From positions 87,544-151,543 of the forward strand of contig JBKECK010000068.1 in NCBI GenBank assembly GCA_047974625.1: a stretch of 64,000 nucleotides of DNA. Direction: 5' to 3'. Below are positions 7,187-15,453 of this stretch, piece by piece (within the stretch, counting starts at the first letter, position 1; each line of letters opens with the position of its first letter). The notes under the pieces were generated by a model. The model was given only the letters and a program-made list of their open reading frames with translations. It had not been told where the DNA came from and ran no database searches. The position numbers were made by a program, and so were the translations under genes. The DNA is from CADEDH01 sp047974625. GTDB lineage: Bacteria; Actinomycetota; Acidimicrobiia; Acidimicrobiales; SZUA-35.

Positions 7187-8218
7187 ATGCGAGCAGTGGT
7201 GATGCGGGCGGGAGCCATGGCCGTCGAGGAGGTCCCCGAACCGAAGCCGGGGCCGGGCCAGGTCCTCATCGCCCCCCACGCCACCGGCATCTGCGGAAGT
7301 GACCTGCACTTCCGCGAGGAGTCGATCGCCGCCGCCCAGGCGGCCCCGGACGAACCCCAGCCGCCGGTCATCCCCGGCCACGAGATCGCCGGAGAGGTGG
7401 TCGCCCTCGGCCCCGACGTCCCGGCCGGGACGGTGAAGCCGGGCGACCGGGTCACCGCCATCCCGTTCACCATGGGGCCGGACGGCCCCGAGACCATCGG
7501 CCTGTCTCCCACCCACGGTGGTGGCCTGGCCGAGCTGGCGGCCTTCGACGCCTCCCGCACCCTGCTGCTACCCCCGGATCTCGACCTCCGCCTGGCCGCC
7601 CTGGCCGAGCCGGTGGCCGTGGCCGCCCACGCCGCGGCCATGGCGGCACCGGACGGGCCGATCGTGGTGGTGGGGGCTGGGCCGATCGGCCTGGGCATCA
7701 TCGCGGTGAGTGCCGCGGCCGGCCGGGGGCCCATCATCGCCGTCGACCCCTCCCCCAGCCGCCGCGCCAAGGCCCTGGCCGTCGGGGCCACGTCGGTCCA
7801 CGAGCCCGGCACCCCCCTCATCGAACTGATGGCGGCCCACGGCTACACCCCGAGCACCATCTCACCCCTCCTCGACGCCGACCCGAACCCGTCCACCGTG
7901 TTCGAATGCGTCGGCCGGGCGCCCGTGGTTCAGGCCATCGTGGCCGAGGCCCCGCCCCACAGCCAGGTGGTCCTGGCCGGAGCCTGCCCGCACACCATCG
8001 AGGTGGAGCCCCTGCAGCTCACGGTGACCGAGGTGAAACTGGCCGCCAGCTTCGCTTACCGCCACCACGACTTCGCCACCGCCCTCCGGCTCCTCAACCA
8101 GGAACCGGAACGGTTCGGGCAGCTGATCACCAGCGAACGCCCCCTCGAGGAGGCGGAGGCCGCGTTCGACGACCTCGCCGGCCACGCCGACGAGGTGAAG
8201 ATCCTGATCCGGCCCTGA
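7187..8218 (+). CDS. Zinc-type alcohol/polyol dehydrogenase (MDR family)
   Basis: A 343-residue medium-chain dehydrogenase that likely oxidises a secondary alcohol or diol with NAD(P). The catalytic zinc site is visible: Cys36 in GICGSD and His65-Glu66 in PGHEIAGEV. The Rossmann motif VVVGAGPIGLG lies near residue 160. The loop that normally carries four structural-zinc cysteines has none (after GDRVTAIPF it continues GPDGPETIG), so the structural zinc is absent. GTAGGGGAT precedes ATG 7187. The substrate cannot be deduced; relatives include butanediol and sorbitol dehydrogenases. It stands alone between the haemoglobin and the convergent thioredoxin-like gene. Confidence 0.85.
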   Translation: MRAVVMRAGAMAVEEVPEPKPGPGQVLIAPHATGICGSDLHFREESIAAAQAAPDEPQPPVIPGHEIAGEVVALGPDVPAGTVKPGDRVTAIPFTMGPDGPETIGLSPTHGGGLAELAAFDASRTLLLPPDLDLRLAALAEPVAVAAHAAAMAAPDGPIVVVGAGPIGLGIIAVSAAAGRGPIIAVDPSPSRRAKALAVGATSVHEPGTPLIELMAAHGYTPSTISPLLDADPNPSTVFECVGRAPVVQAIVAEAPPHSQVVLAGACPHTIEVEPLQLTVTEVKLAASFAYRHHDFATALRLLNQEPERFGQLITSERPLEEAEAAFDDLAGHADEVKILIRP

Positions 8219-8281
8219 TCCACTTCCGGACCGTTCGGGCCCGGTGTCAGGGGAGGTTCCCGGGATCAGGTTGCGGGTCCT

Positions 8282-8318
8282 TCACCCGGAATCGCTCCGA
8301 TCACCCGGAATTGCTCTG
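8282..8318. repeat. Tandem repeat over the end of the thioredoxin-like gene
   Basis: Two near-identical units beginning TCACCCGGAAT (8282 and 8301) are adjacent; the second contains the stop codon of the thioredoxin-like gene. A third, diverged copy of the same core (GATCACCCGGATT) lies at 8899-8911, just before that gene's start. The units look like a small duplication. Confidence 0.6.
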
Positions 8319-8885
8319 TGAGCTACTGCGGATCAGGTCGGCGACCTCGGCCTCGTCGAGGCGGCCGGACCACTGTCCGAGCACCGTCCCGTCCCCGTCG
8401 TAGAGGATGGCGGCCGGCGGTGCCGTGATCCCGAGCGCAGCCCACGTGGCGGACGTCCCGTCCCACAGCATGGTGAACGTGACCCCTCCGGCCAGGGCGA
8501 ACTCGCGGGCCGCGTCCAGATCGCCCTGGATGCCCAACCCGACCACGCTCACCTCGCCGTCATGTTCCCGAGCGAACCGCTCGAGGCCGGGCGCCTCGGC
8601 CCGGCAGATGGTTCACGGGGATGTCCACAACCAGAGCAGCACCGGTTGATCGGCCGGGAGCAGGGAGGCCAGATCGACCGGGTCGCCGGTGGCCACGTCG
8701 GTGACGTCCACGACCGGGAGCGGGTTCGATCCCGCCTCGCCGCTGACCACGGCCGGACCGGCCTCCTCGTCGGACCCGCTCACGCAGCCGGCCAGGCTGA
8801 GGACGGCGGCGAGCACCAAACCCAGCCCGATGGCGGCCCGGCGGGGCGAACCGGTTCGGCGCGGCACGGCTTCGGGTCGGCTCAT
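8301..8885 (-). CDS. Thioredoxin-like lipoprotein, probable selenoprotein (TGA at 8613-8615)
   Basis: A single frame runs from ATG 8885 to TGA 8301, interrupted once by TGA at codon 91. Upstream of it are a signal peptide and lipobox (LAGC, Cys34), a linker, and the thioredoxin strand PVLLWLWTSP. Downstream the frame resumes as TICRAEAPGLERFA and carries a complete thioredoxin C-half with GITAPPAAIL, the cis-proline region. The TGA falls exactly on the first cysteine of the CxxC motif, giving U-T-I-C. A strong hairpin follows 7 bases after the TGA. This is the classic pattern of a selenocysteine thioredoxin-fold protein anchored outside the membrane (194 residues). Alternatives are a Cys-to-stop mutation or a sequence error. 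GTG 8903 is another possible start. Confidence 0.75.
8586..8605 (-). promoter_or_regulatory. Candidate bacterial SECIS hairpin
   Basis: On the coding (minus) strand a perfect 7-bp stem GCCGGGC/GCCCGGC encloses the 6-base loop CGAGGC, beginning 7 bases after the in-frame TGA (14 bases from TGA to loop). The loop has G at its second position, as bacterial SECIS elements require for SelB binding. The spacing is slightly shorter than the usual range quoted for such elements. GC-rich hairpins are common in this genome, so position relative to the TGA is the main argument. Confidence 0.55.
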
Positions 8886-9024
8886 GGGGGTCCGCTCGAT
8901 CACCCGGATTCGGTACGGGACGGCCCGTGGGCCTCACATCGGCAGGCCGGCGTTCTGGCCTTGAGCGCCGAAAACCCCGGATCACCGCCGACAGGAGCGG
9001 AGGTTCCCGGCCGACGGTGGCAGC

Positions 9025-9030
9025 TAGCCT
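9025..9030 (+). promoter_or_regulatory. Leaderless-type -10 element (TAGCCT)
   Basis: TAGCCT lies 8 bases before the GTG at 9039, the spacing expected when transcription begins at the start codon. No Shine-Dalgarno is visible, which supports this start for the AraC-type gene. Confidence 0.5.
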
Positions 9031-9038
9031 TCCGCTCA

Positions 9039-9941
9039 GTGGGTAATCCCGTTCCCGACGATACCCGCGGCATCGTCGATCCGACCGCGATGTTCGAGGT
9101 GGTGGACTTCCAACGGTACCCCGCCGGCCCTTCGCTGGAGGGCTTGGTGGCGTGGTTGTGGTCGGTCTCCTGGGCGCTCCCGCCGGGCACCGTCCACGAC
9201 CAGCAGGTGCTGAACCATCCGGCCGGCCACATCAGCGTGGGCACGATCGACGACGCCGGGGTCCCCCTCGATCCGGCCGAGGGTCGGGTGTACGGCGTGC
9301 TGGACCGGTTGAGCCACCGCCGGCTGACGGGGGCCGGATGGACGGTGGCCGCCCGCTCGACCGTGGGCGGCCTCGGCGTGCTCCTCGATCAGCCGGCCCG
9401 CAACGCGACCGGCCGCCAGCTCTCCCTGGGCGAGGCGCTTCCCGGGATCGACCCCGACCTGGTGCCCGCCGTGAACGCGGCGGTCGACGCCCATGGTACG
9501 GCCGCCGGGATCGCGGCCGGGGTGGAGCGGCTCCGTGCGGGACTGGAGGCCGTGGTCGGCCAGCGACCATCCGCCCTGGTGGAGGAGGCCCGCTGGGTCG
9601 TCGAGGTGGCCCGCCTGGCCGAGACCGACCGGACCGTGTGCCGGGTGGAGCAGCTGGCCGAACGGGCGTGCGTCAGCGTCCGCTCGTTGCAACGCCGCTT
9701 CGACCGGCACGTCGGAGCCAGTCCCTCGTTCGTGATCCGCCGGTGGCGCATCATCGAAGCGGCCGAGTCCGCCCGTCACGCCCGAACCACCGGTGGAGAA
9801 TGGCCCGGTTGGTCGGCGGTGGCGGCCCGGCTCGGCTACGCCGATCAGGCCCACCTCAGCCGCGACTTCCGTCACCATCTCGGCGTCACCCCTTCCGCCT
9901 ACGTTCGTCGTCCCCCGCCCCGATCGACCCCGGCGCGATGA
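9039..9941 (+). CDS. AraC-family transcriptional regulator
   Basis: A 300-residue regulator. The N-terminal half resembles DUF6597-type sensing domains, with LEGLVAWLWSVSWALPPG near the start. The C-terminal half holds two helix-turn-helix units (VEQLAERACVSVRSLQRRF and WSAVAARLGYADQAHLSRDF, then GVTPSAYV), the hallmark of AraC DNA binding. The GTG at 9039 is preferred because of a leaderless -10 motif; ATG 9090 is the alternative and would remove 17 residues of no clear homology. Targets are unknown; the gene is divergent from the thioredoxin-like lipoprotein gene and followed by a SurE-like gene about 120 bases on, either of which could be regulated. Confidence 0.85.
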   Translation: MGNPVPDDTRGIVDPTAMFEVVDFQRYPAGPSLEGLVAWLWSVSWALPPGTVHDQQVLNHPAGHISVGTIDDAGVPLDPAEGRVYGVLDRLSHRRLTGAGWTVAARSTVGGLGVLLDQPARNATGRQLSLGEALPGIDPDLVPAVNAAVDAHGTAAGIAAGVERLRAGLEAVVGQRPSALVEEARWVVEVARLAETDRTVCRVEQLAERACVSVRSLQRRFDRHVGASPSFVIRRWRIIEAAESARHARTTGGEWPGWSAVAARLGYADQAHLSRDFRHHLGVTPSAYVRRPPPRSTPAR

Positions 9942-10061
9942 CGCCCCGGACCCCGATGTTGGACGCCGCAGGCCACGGTCGACTCAGATACCCACCGGGA
10001 ACGCGTCCGACCGGGGATCGACCCGGGTCCGGCGACCGTGTTCCGACGGAAGGGGAAAACC

Positions 10062-10970
10062 ATGGTTTCACAACCGAGTCGTTCGATCCGGACCCTGGTG
10101 GGCGTCGCTGTGCTCACCGCCGGTGTCGCCGTCGGGGGCGGCGCCGCGTCGGCGGGCAACGACAAACCCGACGATCCGCTCCGGATCATGGTGACCAATG
10201 ACGACGGCTGGCAGGCCGAAGGCATCACCGCGGTCTACGACGCCCTGGTCGCCGCCGGCTACGACGTGACCATGGTGGCCCCCGCCGGCAACCAGAGCGG
10301 GATGGGGGGCCGGGTCACCCTGACGGGCCCGTTGGTGGTGTCGCAGCCCGAGGCGGGCAAGTTCGCGGTCGAGGGGACCCCGGCCGACGCCACCGAGTTC
10401 GGTCTGTCCACCCTGTACGCCGGGGAACCACCCGACCTGGTGATCTCGGGGACCAACATCGGGCAGAACATCGCCGCCGCCGAGATCCACTCCGGTACCG
10501 TCGCCGCCGCCGCCACCTCCCTCAACGAGGGTGTTCCCGCCATCGCCGTCAGCACCGAGGTGCCCGTGGGCAGCGCCGTCGGCGAGCCCGACTTCGCCGG
10601 CACCGCCGACTTCACCGTGGAACTGGTGGAGGAGCTCGACGAACGGTCGCGCGGTGGGGCCCTCCTCCCCGAGGGCCTGGGCCTCAACGTCAACTATCCC
10701 CTGGTCACCGAGGGTGAGACCCTCGGTGACGCTGTCCTGGTGAACACCGGCACCGGCTTCCTCGACGGCACCTACGAGGGCGCGATCCCCGGAGTCGGGG
10801 AGTCTACCGATTTCGAGATCGTGCTCACCCTCAAGCCCGAGACGGTGGCCGATTCCGACACCGAGGCGCTGGCCGACAACAACATCACGATCACCCCGAT
10901 CAACGGCAACTACGACGCCGGCCGCACCGACTCCCTCATCCGCCGGGTGGTGAAGTCGCTGAACAAGTAG
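10062..10970 (+). CDS. surE: Exported SurE-like 5'-nucleotidase/phosphatase
   Basis: A 302-residue SurE-fold phosphatase. Metal-site motifs are present: TNDDGW (the DD pair), APAGNQSGMGG and SGTNIGQN, with GTPADATEFGL. SurE proteins hydrolyse nucleoside monophosphates and related phosphate esters with a divalent metal. Unlike cytoplasmic SurE, this one begins with a typical signal peptide (arginines, a hydrophobic core rich in A/V/G, cleavage near ASAG at about residue 33), so it should act outside the membrane. GGAAGGGG precedes ATG 10062; the frame from 10038 is only an extension. It is also longer than usual, with an extra C-terminal segment. The gene converges on the molybdopterin oxidoreductase. 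Confidence 0.85.
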   Translation: MVSQPSRSIRTLVGVAVLTAGVAVGGGAASAGNDKPDDPLRIMVTNDDGWQAEGITAVYDALVAAGYDVTMVAPAGNQSGMGGRVTLTGPLVVSQPEAGKFAVEGTPADATEFGLSTLYAGEPPDLVISGTNIGQNIAAAEIHSGTVAAAATSLNEGVPAIAVSTEVPVGSAVGEPDFAGTADFTVELVEELDERSRGGALLPEGLGLNVNYPLVTEGETLGDAVLVNTGTGFLDGTYEGAIPGVGESTDFEIVLTLKPETVADSDTEALADNNITITPINGNYDAGRTDSLIRRVVKSLNK

Positions 10971-10978
10971 TGGGCCAA

Positions 10979-11011
10979 CCCCGCCGAGCCGGGTCCGCCG
11001 AACGGGCGGGG
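10979..11011. terminator. Possible bidirectional terminator hairpin
   Basis: CCCCGCC and GGCGGGG, separated by 19 bases, lie between the convergent stops of the SurE-like and molybdopterin genes. There is no T-run, as is common in GC-rich actinobacteria, so assignment rests on position and pairing alone. Confidence 0.35.
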
Positions 11012-11024
11012 CGACACCGGCGGA

Positions 11025-13064
11025 TCAGACCGGCTCGACCTCGACCAGGGTTTCGTGGAAGAAGGCGGAACCCTGGTCGTCGTCGGCCACGGCCGGGTTG
11101 GTGAGAGCGTTCACGGCCCGGCCCTCGGGGCTGGAGCGGTGCCACCAGCCAAAGGGCATGGTCACCAGGCCGGGTTGCCCGTCGGTGCCGACATGGGCGG
11201 TGATGGTGAGGCTGCCGCGGTCGTTGTGGACCCTCACCCGGTCACCGTCGCCGACGCCGCGGGCGGCGGCGTCGAGGGGATGGATGTGGAGCCGCGGTGC
11301 GGGCGGCTGAGGGAAGTGGGGCTCGGAACCCCCATAGTTGGCGTTCAGGAAGGCCGGGTGCTGCTTGCGGCTCATCAGGGCCAGCGGGAACCGCCCGGTG
11401 AGGGCGGGATCGCCCCCGGGGGTCTCCGGGCCGACCTCGGTGGACACCGCCCCGAGCCGGAACCGGGGGCGGGGCGCCGCGTCACCGGGGCCACCGGCGG
11501 CGGCCGGGTCGGGGTCGAGGTGGGGTCGGTGGTCGGCGGGGACGGCCAGCCGGGCCCATCCCTCGGCCGCCAGCCGCTCGTAGCTGATCCCGTCCAGCCA
11601 CGGATGTCCGGAGGCCAGCAGGCGCCGGATCACGGTCTCGTCGTCGGCGGCCAGCATCGGATCGTCGTCCACCCCCAGAGCCCGGGCCAACCGGCGGAAG
11701 ATCTCGCTGTTCGGCCTGGCCTGGCCGAGCGGGGCGATGGCCGGCTGATTGAGCGACAGGTACAGGTGACCCCAGGCGATACCCAGGTCGAGGTGCTCCA
11801 CCTGGGTGGTGGCGGGCAGGATCACGTCGGCGTACCGGGCCGTGTCGGTCATGACCTGCTCGATCACCACGGTGAAGAGGTCGTCCCGTTCCAACCCGGC
11901 GACCACCCGGTTCTGGTCGGGGACGATCACGGCCGGGTTGGCGTTGTGGACCACCAGGGCCTCGATGGGGGGATCGAGGGACTGGTCGGTGAGGACCTGA
12001 CCGAGGCGGGCCATGTTGAAGCTGCGACGGTCGGGCCGGTCGGTGGGCAGGGCCAGGGCGGTCTCGAAGTACACCTGGGTGGACCGGGCCAGACCCCCGC
12101 CGACGTCCCGCCAGGCCCCGGTGACCGCCGGCAGCATGGTCACGGCGCGGAGCAGTTCCCGGCCCCCGGCCCGGTGCTCGGGGCCGACCAGGGTGCGTAC
12201 CACGGCCGGGCGTTGGGTGGCGTAGGTGTGGGCCAACCATTCCACGTCGGCGGCGGCCACCCCGGTGGCCTCGGCCGTGGTGTCGGGTGCCCAGGGCGCC
12301 GCTGAGGCCTGGAGCTCCTCCCATCCGACGGTGGCGGCCTCGATCCAGGCCCGGTCGAGGAGACCGTCCCGCTCCATGACGTGGATCAGGCCCAGCACCA
12401 GGGCGGCGTCGGTTCCCGGCCGGACCTGGAGGAACCGGTCGGCCCGGCGGGCGGTGGCGGTGCGGACTGGGTCGATCACCACCACGGTGGCCCCGGCCAC
12501 CCGGGCCCGGTCGATCACCGGCCACAGGTGCCGGTTGGTGAGTGCGGTGTCCGTCCCCCACAGGACGATGGTGCGGGCGTCGGCCAGGCGTTCCGGGTCG
12601 ACCCCGAAGGGGGTGCCGGTCACGTCGGCGGCCGCCATCCAGGCGGTGGAGCCGCACAGGTGCCGGATGACGTCACTGGCCCCGATCCGGTCGAAGAACC
12701 GGTCGGCGATGAGGCCCTTCTGCACCACCCCCTGGGTGCCGTCGAACGAGAACGGCAAGATGGCCTCGGCCCGGCCGGCCGCGATCAGAGCGCCGAGCCG
12801 GTCGGCCACCAGGGCCTCGGCCTCGTCCCAACCGATCGGGGTGTACCGACCGGACCCCTTGGGGCCGGTGCGGACCAGCGGGGTGAGGATCCGGTCGGGG
12901 TGGTAGACCCGGTCGAGGTAGCGGTTGACCTTGGGACACAGCTGACCGGCCGTCAAGGGGTGTTCGGCGCTGCCCCGCAGGGCCACGGCCCGACCGTCGG
13001 TCACCGTCACCTCCCACATGCAGGTGTCGGGGCAGTCGTGGTGGCAGGAGCCTCGGACCAGCAT
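11025..13064 (-). CDS. Molybdopterin-dependent oxidoreductase (DMSO reductase superfamily)
   Basis: A 679-residue enzyme. The N-terminus binds a [4Fe-4S] cluster through Cys7, Cys11, Cys15 and Cys43 (CHHDCPDTC then QLCPK). A molybdopterin-binding core follows (ADRTIVLWGTD-like, VVIDPVRTATA), with Cys137 in HLCGST as a candidate Mo ligand, and a C-terminal molydopterin-dinucleotide domain (LMSRKQHPAFLNANYGG, RVRVHNDRGSL). No Tat signal is visible, so it is probably cytoplasmic. The substrate is unknown; related uncharacterised proteins are common in actinobacteria. It starts 24 bases after the rhodanese lipoprotein gene and is likely co-transcribed with it. Confidence 0.85.
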   Translation of the reverse strand: MLVRGSCHHDCPDTCMWEVTVTDGRAVALRGSAEHPLTAGQLCPKVNRYLDRVYHPDRILTPLVRTGPKGSGRYTPIGWDEAEALVADRLGALIAAGRAEAILPFSFDGTQGVVQKGLIADRFFDRIGASDVIRHLCGSTAWMAAADVTGTPFGVDPERLADARTIVLWGTDTALTNRHLWPVIDRARVAGATVVVIDPVRTATARRADRFLQVRPGTDAALVLGLIHVMERDGLLDRAWIEAATVGWEELQASAAPWAPDTTAEATGVAAADVEWLAHTYATQRPAVVRTLVGPEHRAGGRELLRAVTMLPAVTGAWRDVGGGLARSTQVYFETALALPTDRPDRRSFNMARLGQVLTDQSLDPPIEALVVHNANPAVIVPDQNRVVAGLERDDLFTVVIEQVMTDTARYADVILPATTQVEHLDLGIAWGHLYLSLNQPAIAPLGQARPNSEIFRRLARALGVDDDPMLAADDETVIRRLLASGHPWLDGISYERLAAEGWARLAVPADHRPHLDPDPAAAGGPGDAAPRPRFRLGAVSTEVGPETPGGDPALTGRFPLALMSRKQHPAFLNANYGGSEPHFPQPPAPRLHIHPLDAAARGVGDGDRVRVHNDRGSLTITAHVGTDGQPGLVTMPFGWWHRSSPEGRAVNALTNPAVADDDQGSAFFHETLVEVEPV

Positions 13065-13088
13065 CAGGGGGCCGCCGCTTCGGTCCGG

Positions 13089-13589
13089 TCAGTCCGTGGT
13101 CAGGGGGAGGCCGGCGGCCTCCCAGTCGATCACGCCACCGTCGATCTCGTACACCTGGTCAAAGCCGGCCGCCCGCATCTCCTCGGTGGCCGCGGCCGAC
13201 CGGTTACCGGACCGGCAGTAGACGAGATAGGGCTGGCCGGGATCGAGTTCGGCGATCTGGCCGGCGAAGTCGGGGCCCTCGAAGTCGATGTCGACCGCCC
13301 CGTCCAGGTGGCCCTCCTGGAACTCCTGTGGGGTGCGGACGTCGAGGACGGTGACCGAGTCGTCGGCGGCCAGCGCGGCCGCCTGCTCCGGGGTGACCAG
13401 GCCCGGGGCGGCCGCCGCGGTGCCGATCTCGCCGGCCACCACGATCTCGGTGGTGGTGCCGCCGGCGTCGGCCCCGTCCTCGGAACCACCGCAGCCCGCC
13501 AGGATCCCGGCCAGGGCCACGGCCCCGGCCAGGGCCACCCCGACGCTCCGGGACCGGGGTCGGTATCGAACGTGGCGGATCTCCCGCAT
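13089..13589 (-). CDS. Rhodanese-domain lipoprotein
   Basis: A 166-residue exported protein: signal peptide with lipobox LAGC (Cys33), a linker rich in D/A/T, then a single rhodanese domain (VTVLDVRTPQEFQEGHLDGA) with the active-site loop CRSGNRSA (Cys125). Rhodaneses of this type transfer sulfane sulfur or act as sulfur carriers on the outer face of the membrane. AGGGAG is positioned six bases before ATG 13589. It is the first gene of a two-gene unit with the molybdopterin oxidoreductase, suggesting sulfur chemistry for that enzyme, though this is inference from proximity. A second, cytoplasmic rhodanese is encoded at 29029-29319. Confidence 0.88.
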   Translation of the reverse strand: MREIRHVRYRPRSRSVGVALAGAVALAGILAGCGGSEDGADAGGTTTEIVVAGEIGTAAAAPGLVTPEQAAALAADDSVTVLDVRTPQEFQEGHLDGAVDIDFEGPDFAGQIAELDPGQPYLVYCRSGNRSAAATEEMRAAGFDQVYEIDGGVIDWEAAGLPLTTD

Positions 13590-13737
13590 GGCTGCTCCCT
13601 GATGTCCCTTGGTCTGGACGCGATCGACCTGTCGATCGCGTCGTCGGTGTGCCGGGCCCAGGGTAGGCAGCCGGCCGGCGCCCGACGCCGCATCCGGCGC
13701 CGGATCGGTGGCCGGGCCGCCCCGCCGGGCCAGTGGT

Positions 13738-13743
13738 TATGGT
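13738..13743 (+). promoter_or_regulatory. Leaderless-type -10 element (TATGGT)
   Basis: TATGGT ends 6 bases before GTG 13750. The absence of a Shine-Dalgarno and the spacing favour a leaderless transcript and support GTG 13750 over the longer upstream frame. Confidence 0.5.
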
Positions 13744-13749
13744 TGCCCT

Positions 13750-15453
13750 GTGACCGGTATCACCCACCCAACGGCGACCACCATCTACCCGGCTCGACGG
13801 GTGGTGACGATGAACCCGTCGATCCCCCGGGCCGAGGCGGTGGCGGTGCGGGGTGACCGCATCCTCGCCGTTGGCACCGTCGACGAGTTGGCCTCCTGGG
13901 GCGACCATGTGGTCGACCGCCGCTTCGCCGACCGGGTGCTGCTGCCCGGCTTCGTCGAGGCCCACACCCACGTGATGAGCGGCGGCATGTGGGACCACCC
14001 CTATATCGGCTGGTTCGACCGGACCGGTCCGGACGGTCGCCACTGGCCCGGGGCCCGCGACGTCGCCACCGTGATCGACCTGCTCCGCCACTACGAGGCC
14101 GAGTTGGACGACCCCGACGATCCCCTGATCGCCTGGGGCCTCGACCCGATCTACTTCGCCGGGGAACGGCTGGTGGCCCGGCACCTCGACCAGGTGTCGG
14201 ACCGACGGCCGATCTTCGTCTACCACGCCAGCGGCCACCTGGCCACGGTCAACACCGCCATGCTCCGGCGGGAGAACATCGACGCCACCACCCCCACCCC
14301 GGGGGTGGCCAGGGGCCCCGACGGCCAACCGAACGGGGAGTTGCAGGAGCCTGCTGCCATGATGCTGGCCTCGGCCGCCTATCCGACCATGTTCCGTTCC
14401 ATGCACGGGCCCGACGCCATCCGCGCCTTCGCGGCGGAGGCGCGCAACACCGGCCAGACCACCGTCACCGATCTGGGGAGCACGGCCATCGACCGGCCCC
14501 GCCAGCTCGAGGCGTGGAAGGCGGTCACCGCCCAACCCGACTTCCCGGTACGGGTCATGGTGGCCGCCGCCCCCGGCCTGGCCCAGATCGCCCCGTCCGA
14601 GCTGGGGTCCATGGTCCGGGACCTGGCCGCCGAGATGGAGGCGGCGGGCAACACCAAGCTCCGGTTCGGTATCGCCAAGATCATCCTGGACGGGTCGATC
14701 CAGGGGTTCACGGCCCGGATCAGCTGGCCCCACTACTACCGACCCCCCGAGGGCCATCCCGGAAACGGCCTGTGGCTCGTGCCCCCGGACCGGATGGCCG
14801 ACCTGGTCACCGACCTGCACCGGGCGGGCCTGATCGTCCACTGCCACTGCAACGGCGACGAGGCCTCGGAGGTGTTCATCGACGCGGTGGCCACCGCCCT
14901 GGAACGTCATCCCCGGGCCGATCACCGCCACACCGTGCAGCACTGCCAGCTCACCACCCCGGCCCAGTACCGGCGGATGGCCGCCCTCGGGATGCAGGCC
15001 AACATCTTCTCCAACCACATCTTCTACTGGGGCGACCAGCACCACGACGTCACCCTCGGGCCCGACCGGGCCGCCGCCATGGACGCCTGCGCCACCGCCC
15101 ACCGCGAGGGGGTCCGGTTCGCCATCCACGCCGACACCCCGGTGACCCCCATGGGCCAGCTCCACACCGCCTGGTGCGCGGTGAACCGGCTCACCGCCTC
15201 CGGCCGGGTGCTCGGTCCCGACGAGCGGATCCCGGTGGAGACGGCCCTGGAGGCCATCACCCTGGGGGCCGCCCACCAGCTCGGCCTGGATCACGAGATC
15301 GGCAGCATCGAAGCCGGGAAGCTGGCCGACTTCGCTGTCCTCGACGACGACCCCCTCACCGCGGACCCGACCACCCTGGCCGAGATCGGGGTGTGGGGCA
15401 CCGTCCTGGGCGGGGTGCCCCAGCCGGGCGCCGGCCGGTCGGACACCCCGTGA
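13750..15453 (+). CDS. Metal-dependent amidohydrolase (YtcJ-like)
   Basis: A 567-residue amidohydrolase of the YtcJ/LAF3 group. It starts with a small beta-sandwich (ATTIYPARRVVTMNP) followed by the TIM-barrel metal motif GFVEAHTHV (His72, His74), further metal ligands in VHCHCNGDEA and TVQHCQL, and FAIHADTPV. The end returns to the composite domain (IEAGKLADFAVLDDDPL). These enzymes hydrolyse amide, urea or related C-N bonds; this one's substrate is unknown. The stop overlaps the GTG of the COG0523 GTPase by four bases, suggesting that a metal chaperone is made together with this metalloenzyme. The start is taken from the leaderless motif. Confidence 0.85.
   Translation: MTGITHPTATTIYPARRVVTMNPSIPRAEAVAVRGDRILAVGTVDELASWGDHVVDRRFADRVLLPGFVEAHTHVMSGGMWDHPYIGWFDRTGPDGRHWPGARDVATVIDLLRHYEAELDDPDDPLIAWGLDPIYFAGERLVARHLDQVSDRRPIFVYHASGHLATVNTAMLRRENIDATTPTPGVARGPDGQPNGELQEPAAMMLASAAYPTMFRSMHGPDAIRAFAAEARNTGQTTVTDLGSTAIDRPRQLEAWKAVTAQPDFPVRVMVAAAPGLAQIAPSELGSMVRDLAAEMEAAGNTKLRFGIAKIILDGSIQGFTARISWPHYYRPPEGHPGNGLWLVPPDRMADLVTDLHRAGLIVHCHCNGDEASEVFIDAVATALERHPRADHRHTVQHCQLTTPAQYRRMAALGMQANIFSNHIFYWGDQHHDVTLGPDRAAAMDACATAHREGVRFAIHADTPVTPMGQLHTAWCAVNRLTASGRVLGPDERIPVETALEAITLGAAHQLGLDHEIGSIEAGKLADFAVLDDDPLTADPTTLAEIGVWGTVLGGVPQPGAGRSDTP

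Noticed and set aside
8301..8903. Two separate small genes (8301-8552 and 8613-8903) instead of one
   Set aside because: Both lie in one frame separated only by a TGA at the redox cysteine; neither half is a complete thioredoxin fold.
9942..10061. Possible small gene between the AraC-like regulator and SurE
   Set aside because: No start with a ribosome site and no length beyond a few tens of codons; the Shine-Dalgarno there belongs to SurE.
13204..15294. 696-residue open frame on the minus strand over the amidohydrolase
   Set aside because: It is a shadow of the amidohydrolase and rhodanese genes: the composition is Pro/Gly/His/Val/Asp-rich and repeat-like, no domain is recognised, and the opposite strand has clear homology.
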